From the NCBI GenBank assembly GCA_006503535.1, contig QYRS01000007.1:2604001-2668000 (forward strand): DNA of 64,000 nt, read 5' to 3'. The notes under the pieces were generated by a model, which saw only the letters and a list, made by a program, of their open reading frames with translations, was not told where the DNA came from and searched no databases. The translations under genes and the position numbers were made by a program. Origin of the DNA: Arthrinium phaeospermum (taxonomy: Eukaryota; Ascomycota; Sordariomycetes; Amphisphaeriales; Apiosporaceae). Of the stretch, positions 22,251 through 33,981 are shown one piece after another. How positions within the stretch are numbered: the first letter of the stretch is position 1; each line of letters opens with the position of its first letter.

Positions 22251-23077
22251 CTACTGGATAGCAATGTCGGCGCATGAGATGTAGATCTGAGGCGTCTGGA
22301 AGGAGTTCCAGACGAACTGCAGCAGAGTGTGGTTGGAGGTGTAGTCGGGAATCTTGACCTTCTTGGTGACAGTGTAGCCCCCAGCAATGGTAGTAGCGCA
22401 CGAGTTCAGCGGAGCCCCGTCGACACCCTGGCAGCCACGAATACCATCGCCGCCCTCGAACTTGTTGCAGGTGAACCACTCGTTGTCCCAGCAGGCCTCG
22501 CCCTCGGAGCAGTCGGGGCTGTAGTCGCACTGCTGGCCCTCGACGTCGGTGCAGGGCAGCAGCCCCGCGTCGAAGCAGTCCTGGGCCGCGTCCTTCTCGG
22601 CCTCGGTGGGCTCGTAGCCGGGCGTCAGGAACTTGTCGACAATGGTTTGATCTTGGCAGACGCGGTAGCTGAACATGCCGCCGTGGTCCCCGTTGTTGTC
22701 GACGCACCACTCCACCTCGACCACCTCCCCGGGCGCGTAGGTCGCGACCGTCTCGGTGCCCCAGTCGCTGCCCGGGAAGTTGTAGTCCACGCTCACGCGC
22801 TGGTTGTAGCCGCAGACGCCCATGCGGCCCACGGGGACGCCCTGGAGCGCTGGCCAGGCGTCGACGGGCTCCAGGATGGTGCATTCTGGGCAAGTGTCGA
22901 TGCCGGCCTGGGGTGGTGGTTTGTCAGTCCTATCGTTTTCTGCACAAGCAACATTGCAGGGGTATAGCGTTCACTTACTTCGAACCCAAGGCGGGTTCTG
23001 CTGGAGGGAATAGTGGCATAGCCATGGGCAGAGACCGAAGTGGCGAGTGCCAGCGAGAGCAGAGTGGCGGAAATCAT
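22251..23077 (-). CDS. AA13 starch-active lytic polysaccharide monooxygenase, catalytic domain only
   Basis: Two exons (23077-22979, 22907-22251) give 251 residues. A 17-residue signal peptide ([17 protein letters not shown]) is followed by mature [16 protein letters not shown], which places His1 for the copper histidine brace. The second brace His is likely in [17 protein letters not shown], with the axial Tyr in [15 protein letters not shown] at the C-terminus. The many Cys and the block ILEPVDAW match the AA13 family, which oxidatively cleaves starch outside the cell. Many family members carry a C-terminal CBM20; here the stop follows the catalytic domain at once. The exons are cleanly in phase. 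Confidence 0.93.
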
Positions 23078-26000
23078 GATGCTTGTCTTGGTGGGCAGCG
23101 AGCGAATGGGATGGTATAATGGGAGTTTTGTGATGGTGAAGCGAGATTGAGGGAGTCCTTGGGAACTTGAATAGGAGTTGGACAAAACAGACTCGACCAT
23201 GTCTCGCTTATATACTGTTCTCTTGTATACTCCCATGGAAGCTCAAAGCCCCTATTAGGTGGGTAACGGCGGCCTACGAGGCTTCGGTTGAGTACTCGGG
23301 CCATAAGTCTTGGCCTCACAGCGACAAAGGGCCGATTTGGGACCATTCCGGAGCAAACATCGCGATCGAGAGTAAAGGTTGTTGCCATCTTCCAGCCAGA
23401 TGGCATGAGCGACGACTACTTCTGCGGCGGAGTTTGTCAATCTTTAATAGTCAAACTCCGACTTCACAGAAGCGCTCTAGCAGAGATCCACCACGGAGAA
23501 GGCCCGACTTTCGGCGATGACGGCTTTCCGTAGCGGGCGGCTACGATTCCCGAGGAGATTGGTATGGCAGGGGGGTCCACTCCGGTACTTATGAGTGGGC
23601 TCGCAGCCTGCCCAAATCATGTGTTTCCCATCCTGGAGTCCTGTCAATCTGTTGTTAACGATAAGCCAAATGTTCCCTCCTACTTAATGCAAGCTCTGTT
23701 CCCTGTTGATCATTCTTCATCCATCCCCATGTTTCTCCCGCCTAAGCTTAGCAGTGGCCCCAGGACGGGCGAAGACGGGCAACATGTGGCACGATGTGTT
23801 GTCACTCTGTACTTTTCAATCTCACTCTATAGTAGCAACACATATACCTGGCTGCATTCGGTTGATGCCGATCCTGTGGATCTCGGCAATAGTCGTGATA
23901 GGTTCGATATCATGGGAAAGGTCCGGACAGCAAACCCCAAATGCAGAAATCTCCGGGTGGTTCACGTGGTCCTGGCATGGGCGAATGGTAGAACGTCTTG
24001 GGATGTTTCTGGCGAAGGGGGGCCTGGGGGCGGAGTTTTGGAGTTACATGGCGCCGGCCAATCCATCGGTTCAATGTTGTGTCATGCGGGGTGGGAATTC
24101 CACGAATCGTCGAATCCGGGGGCCGGTAGATGATCAAGTATGCTGGACGACATGCGTGTGTGGGGTACATCAGCTTTAGCCGCTTTGTGGGGACCCCCTT
24201 CGGGCCTTATATATCTCAAACCCGTCTGGGGTAGCACTCTGCTGTGCCTCACTTGCCCCTCTTGGCACGATCGACATGCCAGAAACGTACTGGCATCATG
24301 TGGCTGGCCTGCTCAAGAGCCAGAAGCAGTAAGGCGTAATTGAGGTGAATTGGATGCAAAGAAAAGAGTCACAGAGGAAACCAAGATCACCCCACACCTG
24401 GTTGAGAAAGAAAACAAGGTTGGACGGCAACCCTTTACCCCTGAGCGAGTCTAGGAAAGTCGGACTTTAGCTTACTCCAACTGTCGGGAGTTTGCAATCC
24501 CCAAAATTGGTCAGCGTACATTTTGGCAATCCTGGGTGGTTCTTGATCGCAACATCCTGATACGACGCAACTAGCCCCCGGCATTCGTGACTGGAAACCT
24601 GATGTCAGAATGATGAATGACCGGGTCCTTCAACAAACGATGATAAACGGCATTAATACATTCCATAGCAGGTTGTACTCCAGCGTGTCGATAATGAACC
24701 TCGAGCGATCGGGACTGAGAGTCAGTAGTAGCATCATAGTCACGCCGCTGCCATATGTGCCTAATTGTAATACACAGATCAGGCACTCACATCTTTCTTC
24801 AAAATTCAAGAGCGTCTCAATATCCATAAATTATTGTTCCATTGTCCACAGGGGGCTGGTTATTGGTCTAGTCAGCATCGATAGCCATCTCGCTCGTTCC
24901 CCGGTAGGTGTTTATACTTATCTCCCACGGTCCTGTGCTCATGATGTTGAAGGTTGCTCCCAGTTTCGGGCAAGTTTATTAGCAAGTCTGTACCGATTTC
25001 TTTCCGGGGTTTAGCGGAACCGACACTGCTTGCTTGCAATTTCTGGACACTATGAAGGGCACCGGCAGCTGGGACAACTTCGTTCTTGGCTTTGACTGTA
25101 GGGACTTTGCTTCTTGGCGAGTGGCAGGACTGCATGTCAACCCCAGTTCTCTGCCGACCTTCGCTGGAGCGATTCACGGTAATGATAAGTTTGGGGCTGG
25201 TACGCCCAGCCGCCGGGTGGAAGTAACCGGGTAGACTGCTGTCAGCTTATGGCCAGAAACACGCCATCTCCAGGGCTGTACCAGATACGCCTCGGGCAAT
25301 GGAAGTCTATCCTCTCTTAAGATGCCGCTCTTGTCCATTACCTACCCATGCGTGTCTAACCGTGAGTGTAACGGTTTGATACACGCGATTGTCTACAGCG
25401 TCCTCACGGTGTAGTCTGGGGTGCAGTTCCAAAAACCCGGATTCTCACCGAAAAAAACCGTCTGGGTGTTGATACACACTTGACATAGCATCCCAACGCT
25501 CCCCATACTGGCCGCAACTCAATGTACACTGTTTTGTGAAACAAGTCCGAGTACGATGAGGGAGCGGAGTTCAGTACATCCTGCCGGAGCAACGTAACCA
25601 ACAAATCCAGGAACTACATAAAGGGAAAGATAGGGCCCTATACCCTTTTTTTCGCCTTGTGGAATGTGCTGAAAAAGCTGATATAGTGAAGCGAGCAGGC
25701 GAGTGGATGCATGACATGACGTGGCCGACGATGCCTAGACCTTGCCGCGCCCCATAAGGAGGAGAACCTTAGCTCCGGGCTACAGCAGTGACATGTCCCA
25801 CTTAATTACTTGAAAGAATCGAAAAGGTATATCCTAACGCCGAAATGTGCTATCTTGAAGTCGGTGTGATGTCAACGCATAGCTTGACATGGTGTAGACA
25901 CAGCTCAACACCATAATTATATCGCGAACTTTTCCGGGTAGTCGGAACCAAACCGAAGAAGACGGATTTCGACCTGGAAATTCTACTCCAATGAGGGCTA

Positions 26001-26430
26001 ATTGCCCCATCCAACACCACAAAATCGCAAAATGGAAGATCATGTATATTTAAAGATAATATGGACAAATTCGACAGTTCTGACAAGGCGACAATGTCGT
26101 CCAGAGGTTAAGGCTTCTTCTAGAAGTCTTGCATCCAGTTTGAACCGAGAACACCTGGCGTGCACCAAGCCCAATTCGGCGGTATTGCGGTTCCCGACCC
26201 CACTAACAACGGGGTTCATGCAAAACGCCCAGCCGGCAGTCTCGGAGGGGCAATTCGTCCCATAGCGAGCAAGATCTGATCTGCCGAGGTCGCAGCCCAG
26301 CAAGTAGATGCCGGTAGAATAAACTCATTCGAATTTCCTCATTACTACCTATTACAGCCTACCTAGGTAATCAGCTAAAACATCCATACTAAACCAACTT
26401 CTATCAAACCAGAACCAGATACCCGACATC
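23078..26430. other. 3.3 kb gene-free region
   Basis: Lies between the divergent AA13 (minus) and SDR (plus) genes. Many short open frames exist, but none shows a motif, codon bias or plausible exon chain. The strip 24.4-26.1 kb is less GC-rich than the genes. No transposon termini or protein relics are recognised. Confidence 0.5.
23208..23214 (-). promoter_or_regulatory. TATA box of the AA13 gene
   Basis: TATATAA on the minus strand about 131 bp upstream of the AA13 start. Assigned by sequence and distance only. Confidence 0.4.
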
Positions 26431-27265
26431 ATGAAGCTCAACCTCGAAAAGAAAGTCGTCCTGGTGACCGGTAAGTACAGCAAGCCCCCTCCCTCCCTCT
26501 AAAGCTCAAACGACTGACACCGCATCCACTCCCCCAGGCGGCACCCGCGGCATCGGCAAGTGCATCGTCGCCGGATTCCTGGCCGAGGGCGCCACCGTCT
26601 GCTTCTGCTCGCGCACCGCCGCGACGGTCGCGAGCGTCGAGAAGGAGCTGTCGGCCGCTTACCCCGACAGCCGGTGCCACGGCGCCGTCTGCGACGTCTC
26701 GGACCCCGCCCAGCTCGAGGCCTGGGTGTCGGCGGCCGCGGCGGCCCAGGGCCGCGTCGACGTCGTCGTCGCCAACCCGTCGGCGCTGTCCATGGCCGAC
26801 ACGCCCGAGTCGTGGGCGACCTCCTTCCAGACCGACCTGCTGGCGGCCCGGAACCTGATCCAGTACGCGCTGCCGCACCTCGAGAAGACCAAGGGCAGCA
26901 TCGTCAGCATCGCCACCGTCTCGGCTCGCGACGTCGACTTCACGGCCCCTTCCCCCTACGGCGCCCTCAAGTCCGCCCTCATCCACTACACGGCCCAGAT
27001 GGCGCACACCCTGGCCCCCAAGGGCATCCGCGCCAACACCGTCAGCCCCGGCAACGTCTACTTCAAGGACGGCATCTGGGAGCAGATCGAGCACGCCAAG
27101 CCCGACTTCTTCGCCGCCCAGCTCAAGGCCAACACCATGGGCCGCATGGTCAAGCCCGAGGAGGTGGCCGACGCCGTCGTCTACCTGGCCAGCGAGCGCG
27201 CCAGCTTCATCACGGGCCAGAACCTCAACGTCGACGGAGGCTTGTGTACCGGTGTGCAGTACTAG
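26431..27265 (+). CDS. short-chain dehydrogenase/reductase (SDR)
   Basis: Exon 1 (26431-26470) ends inside the glycine motif and exon 2 (26538-27265) completes it: VVLVT|GGTRGIGK, the TGxxxGIG nucleotide-binding loop of classical SDRs. The total is 255 residues. The active site is Ser in IVSIATVSA and YGALKS, giving Tyr and Lys as YxxxK. After that come the usual PG (TVSPGNVYFKDG) and the C-terminal FITGQNLNVDGGLCTG. VVANPSALS replaces the usual NNAG strand motif, a feature of a divergent subgroup. It is a cytosolic NAD(P)-dependent oxidoreductase; the substrate is unknown. It ends 128 bp before a convergent membrane-protein gene. Confidence 0.92.
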
Positions 27266-27393
27266 ATGGCAGAAAAAGCGAATGGTTGCCACACCGAGCC
27301 TCTTCTTGCGCGCGTCCTCATATGGTCCTTCCTAGGCTTTGACCTGACTGGGTCCATCGAATTGCTGTAACAAGATGCATTAGCAGCCATATA

Positions 27394-27948
27394 TCAGAGC
27401 ATACCATGAATGAATGAATGAAAACACACCTTTACATATTTCTCCCGTCGAGCAGACGGCTGGCTCTGCCTCCTAGGCGCGTCCGTGTTCTTCCCCAGCA
27501 AGGCGAGCGGGACGAGACAGTAAGACGCCAACAGCGTCCCGTAAGCCACCTTGGTCTCGGTCGGCGTGGACCACAGCAAGCCGTCGTAGTGGCGATGCAA
27601 GCAGAGCGCGACGGCGCTCTCGGCCGCGACCGTAAAGAGCAGGCACACGCCGCCGATGGCGAGGCGGAACCAGCGGACCCGCGGCAGCTCGTAGTGGCGG
27701 ACGAAGAGGCGGGCCCAGACGAGGGTGGACGCGACGCGGGCCAGCAGCAGGGCGACGTCCCACTGCGAGTGGGTGAGGCTGGTGTTGAGCAGCAGGTACT
27801 TCTCGGCCCAGTACTCGAGGGCCTCCCAGGTGGTGAAGGTGGCGAGGAAGTACAGCAGGCCGACCTTGGCGACGACGCAGACGATGAGGATGTCCCAGAA
27901 GACGTCCAGCACCGAGTCCAGGCTTTGGAAGACGAACCAGTCTCGCAT
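27394..27948 (-). CDS. small hypothetical membrane protein
   Basis: One exon encodes 184 residues with about four hydrophobic helices, at roughly residues 14-38 (VFWDILIVCVVAKVGLLYFL), 65-80, 96-115 and 136-152. A basic, Ser-rich tail follows. Conserved-looking polar residues lie between helices (WAEKYLLLNTSLTHSQWD). I do not recognise the family. The start at 27948 directly follows a short 5' region rich in GATTT repeats. It faces the SDR gene tail to tail. Confidence 0.6.
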   Translation of the reverse strand: MRDWFVFQSLDSVLDVFWDILIVCVVAKVGLLYFLATFTTWEALEYWAEKYLLLNTSLTHSQWDVALLLARVASTLVWARLFVRHYELPRVRWFRLAIGGVCLLFTVAAESAVALCLHRHYDGLLWSTPTETKVAYGTLLASYCLVPLALLGKNTDAPRRQSQPSARREKYVKVCFHSFIHGML

Positions 27949-28899
27949 GGTGTACTCGGGTTTGGTAGGAATTGGATGTGTGAATGATTTGATTTGATTT
28001 GATTTGACTCTGAGTTGTTGTAATAATTGCTTCTTGGTAGAATTGACCAGTTTCCTGGAGCCCGGGGCTCTTGACTACCATCGTATAAATAAATGGGCGT
28101 TGTTCGCGCGGGTTGAACGGCGTCATCTGGCTGGCGAGTGCCGGTGTGGGGTGACCATGAGGTGATGCTGACGAACATGCCGACGAATATTCGGGCTGGC
28201 ACCGGAACAAAGTGGAATCGTCGCAACGGAATGGATTCAATGCACCATTGACTAAGATGATGCAGGGTTTCCCCAACCGAGCTTGGGAACTATTTCCTCC
28301 GTCCTAGTCTGTCGATTGTCGATCAGTGCATTCTGTAAAGCATCAATGTGACGGGACCTGCTAACTGATGGGCAAGGGCTAGATCATAGGTAGATGCCGC
28401 CATGCTCAGAAGCCAATCACTAAATCGCGGGGTTAGGCGACCCCCTAACATTCGATGGTGGGGCAATTGAGCAACCAACCCAGGACAAAACCCCAACCCA
28501 TGACACAGCAAAAACCGATCAGCTGCGGCATACCATCCGAGATCTGGGGAGATATCAGCCGTGGAGATCATGTTGTCTTGTTGTATGATAGCAAGTCACG
28601 GCTAGCGATGCTTTGTCTTTTGCCAAGGTAAAATCACTTTCGGTACTCGAGAAGAAGTTGGTTACTCCGTACATCAGCTGAAGATAGCGAGCACCCCGCA
28701 CATTCCAGGAGCTACTTATCGTAAGTAGGGCAGTTTGCAGTAACTCCAGGGGCTAATCTAGCGCCTATTGCAAGTAACACAAGTAGGCAGAATCGTTCTC
28801 CCAACCAACATTGCCGAGAGCCAATAATGTGTCTGCTTACTATCGCGACGTAAATCCCAAGGCCATACTTTTCATTGGCGATGGCTCTTTCCTCCAGCC
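27949..28899. other. intergenic region with GATTT microsatellite
   Basis: 951 bp upstream of the small membrane-protein gene and downstream of the MFS pump. Four perfect GATTT units lie at 27986-28005, about 40 bp before the start at 27948. No gene is recognised. Confidence 0.5.
27986..28005 (+). repeat. GATTT pentanucleotide repeat, four units
   Basis: Four perfect GATTT units in the probable 5' region of the small membrane-protein gene. Confidence 0.85.
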
Positions 28900-31141
28900 T
28901 TAATTCCCATCGTCCCCCTTTTCCACCCTTTCCGCGTGTTCTACCGTAGCCTCCACCTTCTCCGTCATGAGCTCCTTGACCCCCTTCAAGCACGCCACCG
29001 CCACGATCGCCAACACCACGAACGGAATGACACTAGACCACGCCAAGCGATACGCATGCGCATACTCCTCCCGGCTCGCCCCCAGCGCCGCCGTCCAGAT
29101 CTCAGGAGTAATGCCACTTGCCGCAGCAGTAGCCTCCTCAGGTAGGCGACCCTGTTCCAGGTACCCGATCAGCTCGGGAACCCTCTCGGCCGACAAGCCG
29201 GCACCGGTAGCAGCCGTCCCCACGGCCGGCGCGTAGTGCGCGCTGAGCCGCCCGTTGATGATGGCGTTCAATACGGCCGAGCCGAACGCGCCGCCGATGG
29301 CGCGGGCCGAGAAGGCGAGCCCCGTCGCCGTCGAGAGGAAGGCGTGCGGCGCCGAGAACTGGACGCAGGCGACGAGCAGCGACAGGGGGCCGGCCTGGCC
29401 GATGCCGGCCAGGACGTTGATGCCGAGCTGGGCGCGGCTCCAGGACGGGCGGATGGTGGCGTAGCAGATGGTTCTGGTGGTTCAGTTGTAGATAGGTTAG
29501 CAAAAGATAGAAGTACATACGTCATGAAAAGGTATATGTGGAAGAGACGTCTTACACGATGAAGAAGACCCCGAAGCTAAGGAGGAGAGGTGTCTGCATG
29601 TCCTTGAATCGAATCGAGTACCAAACGATGGGGACGCTCGCCACCAACGTCACCAGCTGGTAACTCAGCTGGCGCACCGAGATCCGCCAGGCATCGTCCG
29701 CGAAACCGAGGTTGAGCACGATCTGCGGGACTACCGAGTTGACGGCGCTGTAGAAGATCCAGCCCTCGACGGCAAAGGCGAACACCGACAGGGCAAAATT
29801 GGCGTTCTGGCGGAAGAAGACGTGCGCCACGAGGCCGTCGCTGCGCCCTTTCCATTCTTGCGAGGTAGGAAGAGACAGAAGGTCAGCGCAATGTTTGCAG
29901 CCGCTCCTCCATAATGTCAATCTGAGCATTTGTGAACGACTTACCGTATATGGCAAATGCCACTAGACAAACCAACCCGATGCTCAGGGGGACTGCCACA
30001 TGGGGATCGGAAGCTGCATAAGCACCACCGAGCCAGTCCAAAGCCAGCAGCATGAGGGTTACACTGGTGACGGCAAGCATGGAACCTATGGGATCGCAAG
30101 CCCAGATGTACTCGTTGATCGTCATATTGGGGTACTCAACATTGTTGGACGGCCAGTAGAAGAAGGCCAGCCCGAGAAAGGTGACACCGTGGAATGCTGC
30201 CTGCATCCAGAAGATGTATCGCCAGCCGCCGGCGTTGACGTTGGTCACCGCCCCCGAACCAAGAGTTCCTACACTAATACGAAATTCGTCAGCAGCGACA
30301 TCGGGCGTTATTTCCAGCATCCCCGTCGGGGCTTGAAGGGCTTACAGTCCAGCAAGTGCACCAGCCATGAATCCGGACCCGCTAGCCAGCGACCGATACT
30401 TGAGAGGCAAGACCTCGGCAGAGATGGCATGAACGATGGGGACGGTCGCCAGTGTGGCCCCGATCAAGATGCCGCCCCCAATCAACATGCTCATCGAGGT
30501 CGCCTTGGCCGATATGACGGCCCCTACGAAAGCGATCAGTGGCGGCACGGCAGCCATGTATTTTCGCTCGATCACATCGGAGAGCCGGCCAACCACCGGT
30601 GACAGTACACTTTGCATCAACAAGGGACCCTGTTTTCTCGGCGCACGTAAGCTTAGACTCGTCCCTATAGGGCAATTTAAATACAGATAGTAAGACAAAT
30701 GATAAGCGTGGTCGTAGAACAGGGATATCCGAACCTGAATGATCCAGCCAGAGATGGGGGCGTCCCCTAGATCGCGCACTATGAAAGCAATGACGGACCC
30801 GGCGGCGATTACCACGAAAGTCTGGGCAAATAAGCTGGTAGATCACTATTGTATCAGTGACCATCGCCGCTTCTCATGAGATTGCAAAGACTGACGCCAC
30901 GCCGGTAACAAATACCACAGCCTAATTGTTGAAGATGCGAGTCAGCGTCGCCCCTATTCTACGGAGTTGTCGGTGGGGGCCAAGTGCTTACCCATGATCG
31001 CCATCCCAAGTTGACATGGTGGACGTCTTGGTGGGCTTCCTGTTCGATTGGAATCGCATCAATGACCCTATGGTGTTTGGACACTTCTATATGCTGCGAC
31101 GTGGCGGGAGTGACGAGCTCTTTGCTCTCCGGGAGGCTCAT
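28900..31141 (-). CDS. MFS efflux transporter of the TRI12 type
   Basis: Seven exons (31141-30992, 30921-30896, 30834-30735, 30629-30346, 30273-29945, 29856-29556, 29473-28900) close in phase to 587 residues. The second exon is only 26 nt. Diagnostic segments include FVVIAAGSVIAFIVRDLGDA, SVLSPVVGRLSDVIERKY and VLPLKYRSLASGSGF, then GGWRYIFWMQAAFHGVTFLG. This is the pattern of the fungal TRI12/siderophore-pump group with about 14 membrane helices. The N-terminal 50 residues are cytosolic and His-rich (VSKHHRVIDAI). Family members export small molecules or take up iron chelates. No biosynthetic gene cluster is next to it, so the cargo is unknown. No frameshift is found. Confidence 0.88.
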
Positions 31142-32427
31142 GTTGAGGGATTGCGACGCAGGCCAAAACGAGGGGTAGGTAATGCCAAGATCGTTGATGG
31201 GGAGAAATGATGAGAACCAGACACATCCAGAAATAAAAATCTGCTCTTGATATAATTGCAACGGTTTCCCTGTGATGGTAAACAACACCTATCGATCGCA
31301 AGATGTTTCCTATAGGAGTCTAGCAAGAGTTGAATGGCTATTGGTGTTGACTCGAAATGAAGGCAGCACCATTTGTATAAATGCAGACATCAACTCAGAC
31401 GCTCAATTGGGTGCCATGCTGCTATTAGCCCTGAGAAACGAGTGCTGGCAGGGTATGGTTGCATGCAGATCGCATCAAGAAAATGCGGGGGTTCCATCGG
31501 GAGAGACATGCATCGGCAGTTGATTGGGGGTGCTCTACGTCACAACTTCTAGCTGGTAAGGACTGTGAGAATGGCAATACGGGAATTATAGACAGTCCTC
31601 ATGAGACAGTTTCCGGTGTTATGGCTATTGCAATTGCTTAATAAACAGCAATAAGCTTATATGTCACAACAATTGGCTGGCTTGCCGCATCAGGTGGCTA
31701 TCTAGACTGTTTTCCGGACGAGCTGTGTGTAAGCATCTTTCTATCCAGATAATATTCTCGTATTAATTCAGATGCCTCTTTCAAAACTCGGTCTCGTAGA
31801 TTTTCCTCTTACCTAGGTTTAGTAAGTAAGTAGTGTGGACAAAGCCGTTGTCTTGGAGCACATGTAGGCCAATGGTCGTGTGCTTGGTATGTTACGGAAG
31901 ACCCCAGTGACAACGGTGGCACTGGGTGCTATACGGCTGCGAAGAGGTGATGCCGCAGCCTCTCTTAAGGTGTAATAAGTGAACAGCTACCCCCTGGACC
32001 AAGTGAGTATCTGAGAATGAACGGTATGGTGCTAAAGTGTCTGCAATTCGGTGCCAAAGCACCTGTGGCCATGACCCGAAGCCTGAGGACGACTAAGCAT
32101 AGGAGCGCAGCCGCACATCGTCGAGCCGCACAATGTAGACCGGCCAGTCTAAGCCGCAATGCACGAAAAGAAATATGTAGAAAAATGGAAAATTGCATTC
32201 TCTTATTGTGAAACTGATTCTCTTCCTTGGCAACCCGAGAACCACCACCACCCTGTGCGCTCTCTCCTCTCCTGCCTCTCCCTCTTTCTTTCTTTCTCCC
32301 TCTCCCCTCGCTCACGCACTCTCTCTTTTTCCCTCTCTCCCTCTTTCCCTCTTCTCTCTTCTCCCCCTTCTCTCCTTCTCTCTTTCTCTCTTCTCCCCCC
32401 TCGACAACTCCCAGCGCCGCCACCACC
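31142..32427. other. divergent intergenic region with long pyrimidine tract
   Basis: 1.3 kb between the MFS pump (minus) and the zinc-finger-like gene (plus). From about 32262 to 32402 the plus strand is almost pure C and T, ending at the ATG context caccaccATGG. This is typical of a strong fungal promoter or 5' UTR CT-box. No coding exon is seen in the rest. Confidence 0.55.
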
Positions 32428-33240
32428 ATGGCACCCAACAAGAAGACCAACGCCAAGAAGGCGCCCAAGTCGAAGACTCAGTCCTCCCGCTCCTCCCGCT
32501 CCCGCCCCTCCCGCTCCTCTCGTCGATCCCAGCCGGCCCAGGCCCAGCCCGTCCAGCCTGTCCAGCCCGTCCAGCCCGTCCAGCCCGCCCAGCCCGCCCA
32601 GCAGCCCGCCCAGCCGTCCCGCCAACCCGTCCCGCCCCCGCCCCGCGCCGACCTCGCCTGGGCCCGCAACGGCTTCCACGGCACCCTGATCCACGGCGGC
32701 CGGTACGTCCAGTGCGAGCTCCCGCCGCTGCGTCCCCAGAACCCGGACCACCACCGCTGCATGGCCCGGATCCGCAACACGGCGCGCGCCCTGCAGAGCC
32801 ACTTCGGCAAGGAGCACGTCGCCGCCAACGCCCACGCCCGCGACACCGAGAAGCACGCCGACCGGCCCTTCCGGTGCGTGTCCCCGTGCAACAAGCGCCA
32901 GGCCAGCTGGAGCTCGCACCTCGCGCACGTCCGGGGTCCGCACAAGTGGAAAGGTTCGGCGGCCAGGATCAAGAGCGCCGGCGACGTTAAGAGGGCTCGC
33001 GTAAGTGATTTTTTGTATTCACTCTGGGTCATTCACTTCAATGTTGTCATACTATGTTCTACTGTATTCACTCTGGGCTATATTCACTCTGGGTTGTATT
33101 CACTCTGGGTCACTCACTTGCCCTTCTCTTGATCCTTATAAATGCTAACCTTTGTTCTCCCTCGGCGTTTAGGGCATCATCGACCGCAAGACCAACAAGA
33201 TCATCCTCCCTCCCGAGGATGATCTTGTTGAGGATGAGGA

Positions 33241-33274
<34 letters not shown>

Positions 33275-33367
33275 CTGCCCGAGGACCAGCCCTTCTGGGA
33301 GGGCCACGGCAGCGGCGGCCAGGGTCCCTCTGGTGGTGCGGCTGGCGGCCTGATCGCCGCCGCTTGA
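32428..33367 (+). CDS. zinc-finger-like protein with QP-rich and poly-Asp regions
   Basis: Two exons (32428-33000, 33173-33367) give 255 residues. Residues 1-45 are basic and Ser-rich. Residues 47-70 are a Val/Ala-Gln-Pro repeat (PVQPVQPVQPVQPAQPAQ). Two C2H2-like units follow: YVQCELPPL with CMARIRNTARALQSHFGKEH, and FRCVSPCNKRQASWSSHLAH. Exon 2 encodes an acidic tail with about twelve consecutive Asp. The spacing differs from classical fingers, so DNA binding is only a guess; basic plus acidic segments suggest a nuclear protein. The single intron holds a repeated 13-mer. It has a very CT-rich leader, suggesting strong expression. I know of no functional assignment. Confidence 0.7.
33016..33109 (+). 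repeat. four copies of TATTCACTCTGGG inside an intron
   Basis: Copies start at 33016, 33065, 33081 and 33097. The first and last are extended by a near-identical 10 bases (TCATTCACTT and TCACTCACTT). All lie in the intron 33001-33172 of the zinc-finger-like gene. Confidence 0.85.
33242..33273 (+). repeat. GAC trinucleotide run coding poly-Asp
   Basis: About ten uninterrupted GAC codons in the second exon of the zinc-finger-like gene encode consecutive Asp; prone to length change. Confidence 0.85.
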
Positions 33368-33981
33368 GGAAGAAGAGTAAGTACAGGAAGCCCCTGAAAG
33401 ATATGGTCCGTGCGGCTACTGGCCTACTGGGTCCGTGCAACCTCTATAGGCTACATGGTCCGTGCGGCTTTCCTTTCTCTTAATATACTTACTAACTGGA
33501 TCTCTATAGGATGGAACGACCTGCCCCCTCCCCCGGATGAAACGATTTTTTTTGGTTGGGATGCCCATCCCCATGCGACGAGGTTTTTTTTAGAAACGCC
33601 GCGAGGCTTTCTTTACGTGTCGATGAATAGAGGCACGATTTGTGCGGGAGTTCTTTCCTGCTGGCACCCCCTTGATTCTTTGATTGTTTCTTGCACACAC
33701 TGCGGTGATTTGGTGAAAAATGTGACATGATCTTACTAGAGAAATGCTTTTTCTCTGGATATTTCTATTAAAATCTTCGAGAAAAAGAACCAGTCCTAAG
33801 GTAATTAACAATTTTCTTCGGCGATTAATACGTGAACTAGTCAGGAATACTAGAACACTATTCGAAGAAAGAAATGTTCTTTAGGTATGAAGTCATCGAG
33901 TGGAAAATCTCTTCTGGCGGAAACGCCAACTAGATTTATGGCTGAATGCTTCCTTCATTATTTCCTCCCAGATCTAATATG
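33368..33981. other. tail-to-tail intergenic region
   Basis: 614 bp. It holds three GGTCCGTGC motifs (about 33403, 33429 and 33453), an 8-T run near 33545 and another near 33584, likely 3' UTR and terminator sequence of both converging genes. GTAAGT near 33375 with a later CTCTATAGG could be a 3' UTR intron. Confidence 0.4.

Noticed and set aside
23270..23460. Possible AmyR-type CGG-N8-CGG sites upstream of the AA13 gene
   Set aside because: CGG triplets are present but none has convincing spacing or repetition.
23564..24133. 189-codon plus-strand open frame in the AA13-SDR gap
   Set aside because: No similarity to any family I know, no splice or promoter context, ordinary random composition.
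32203..32943. Glu/Lys/Arg-rich minus-strand open frame
   Set aside because: Complement of the CT-rich leader and the zinc-finger-like coding region, not a gene.
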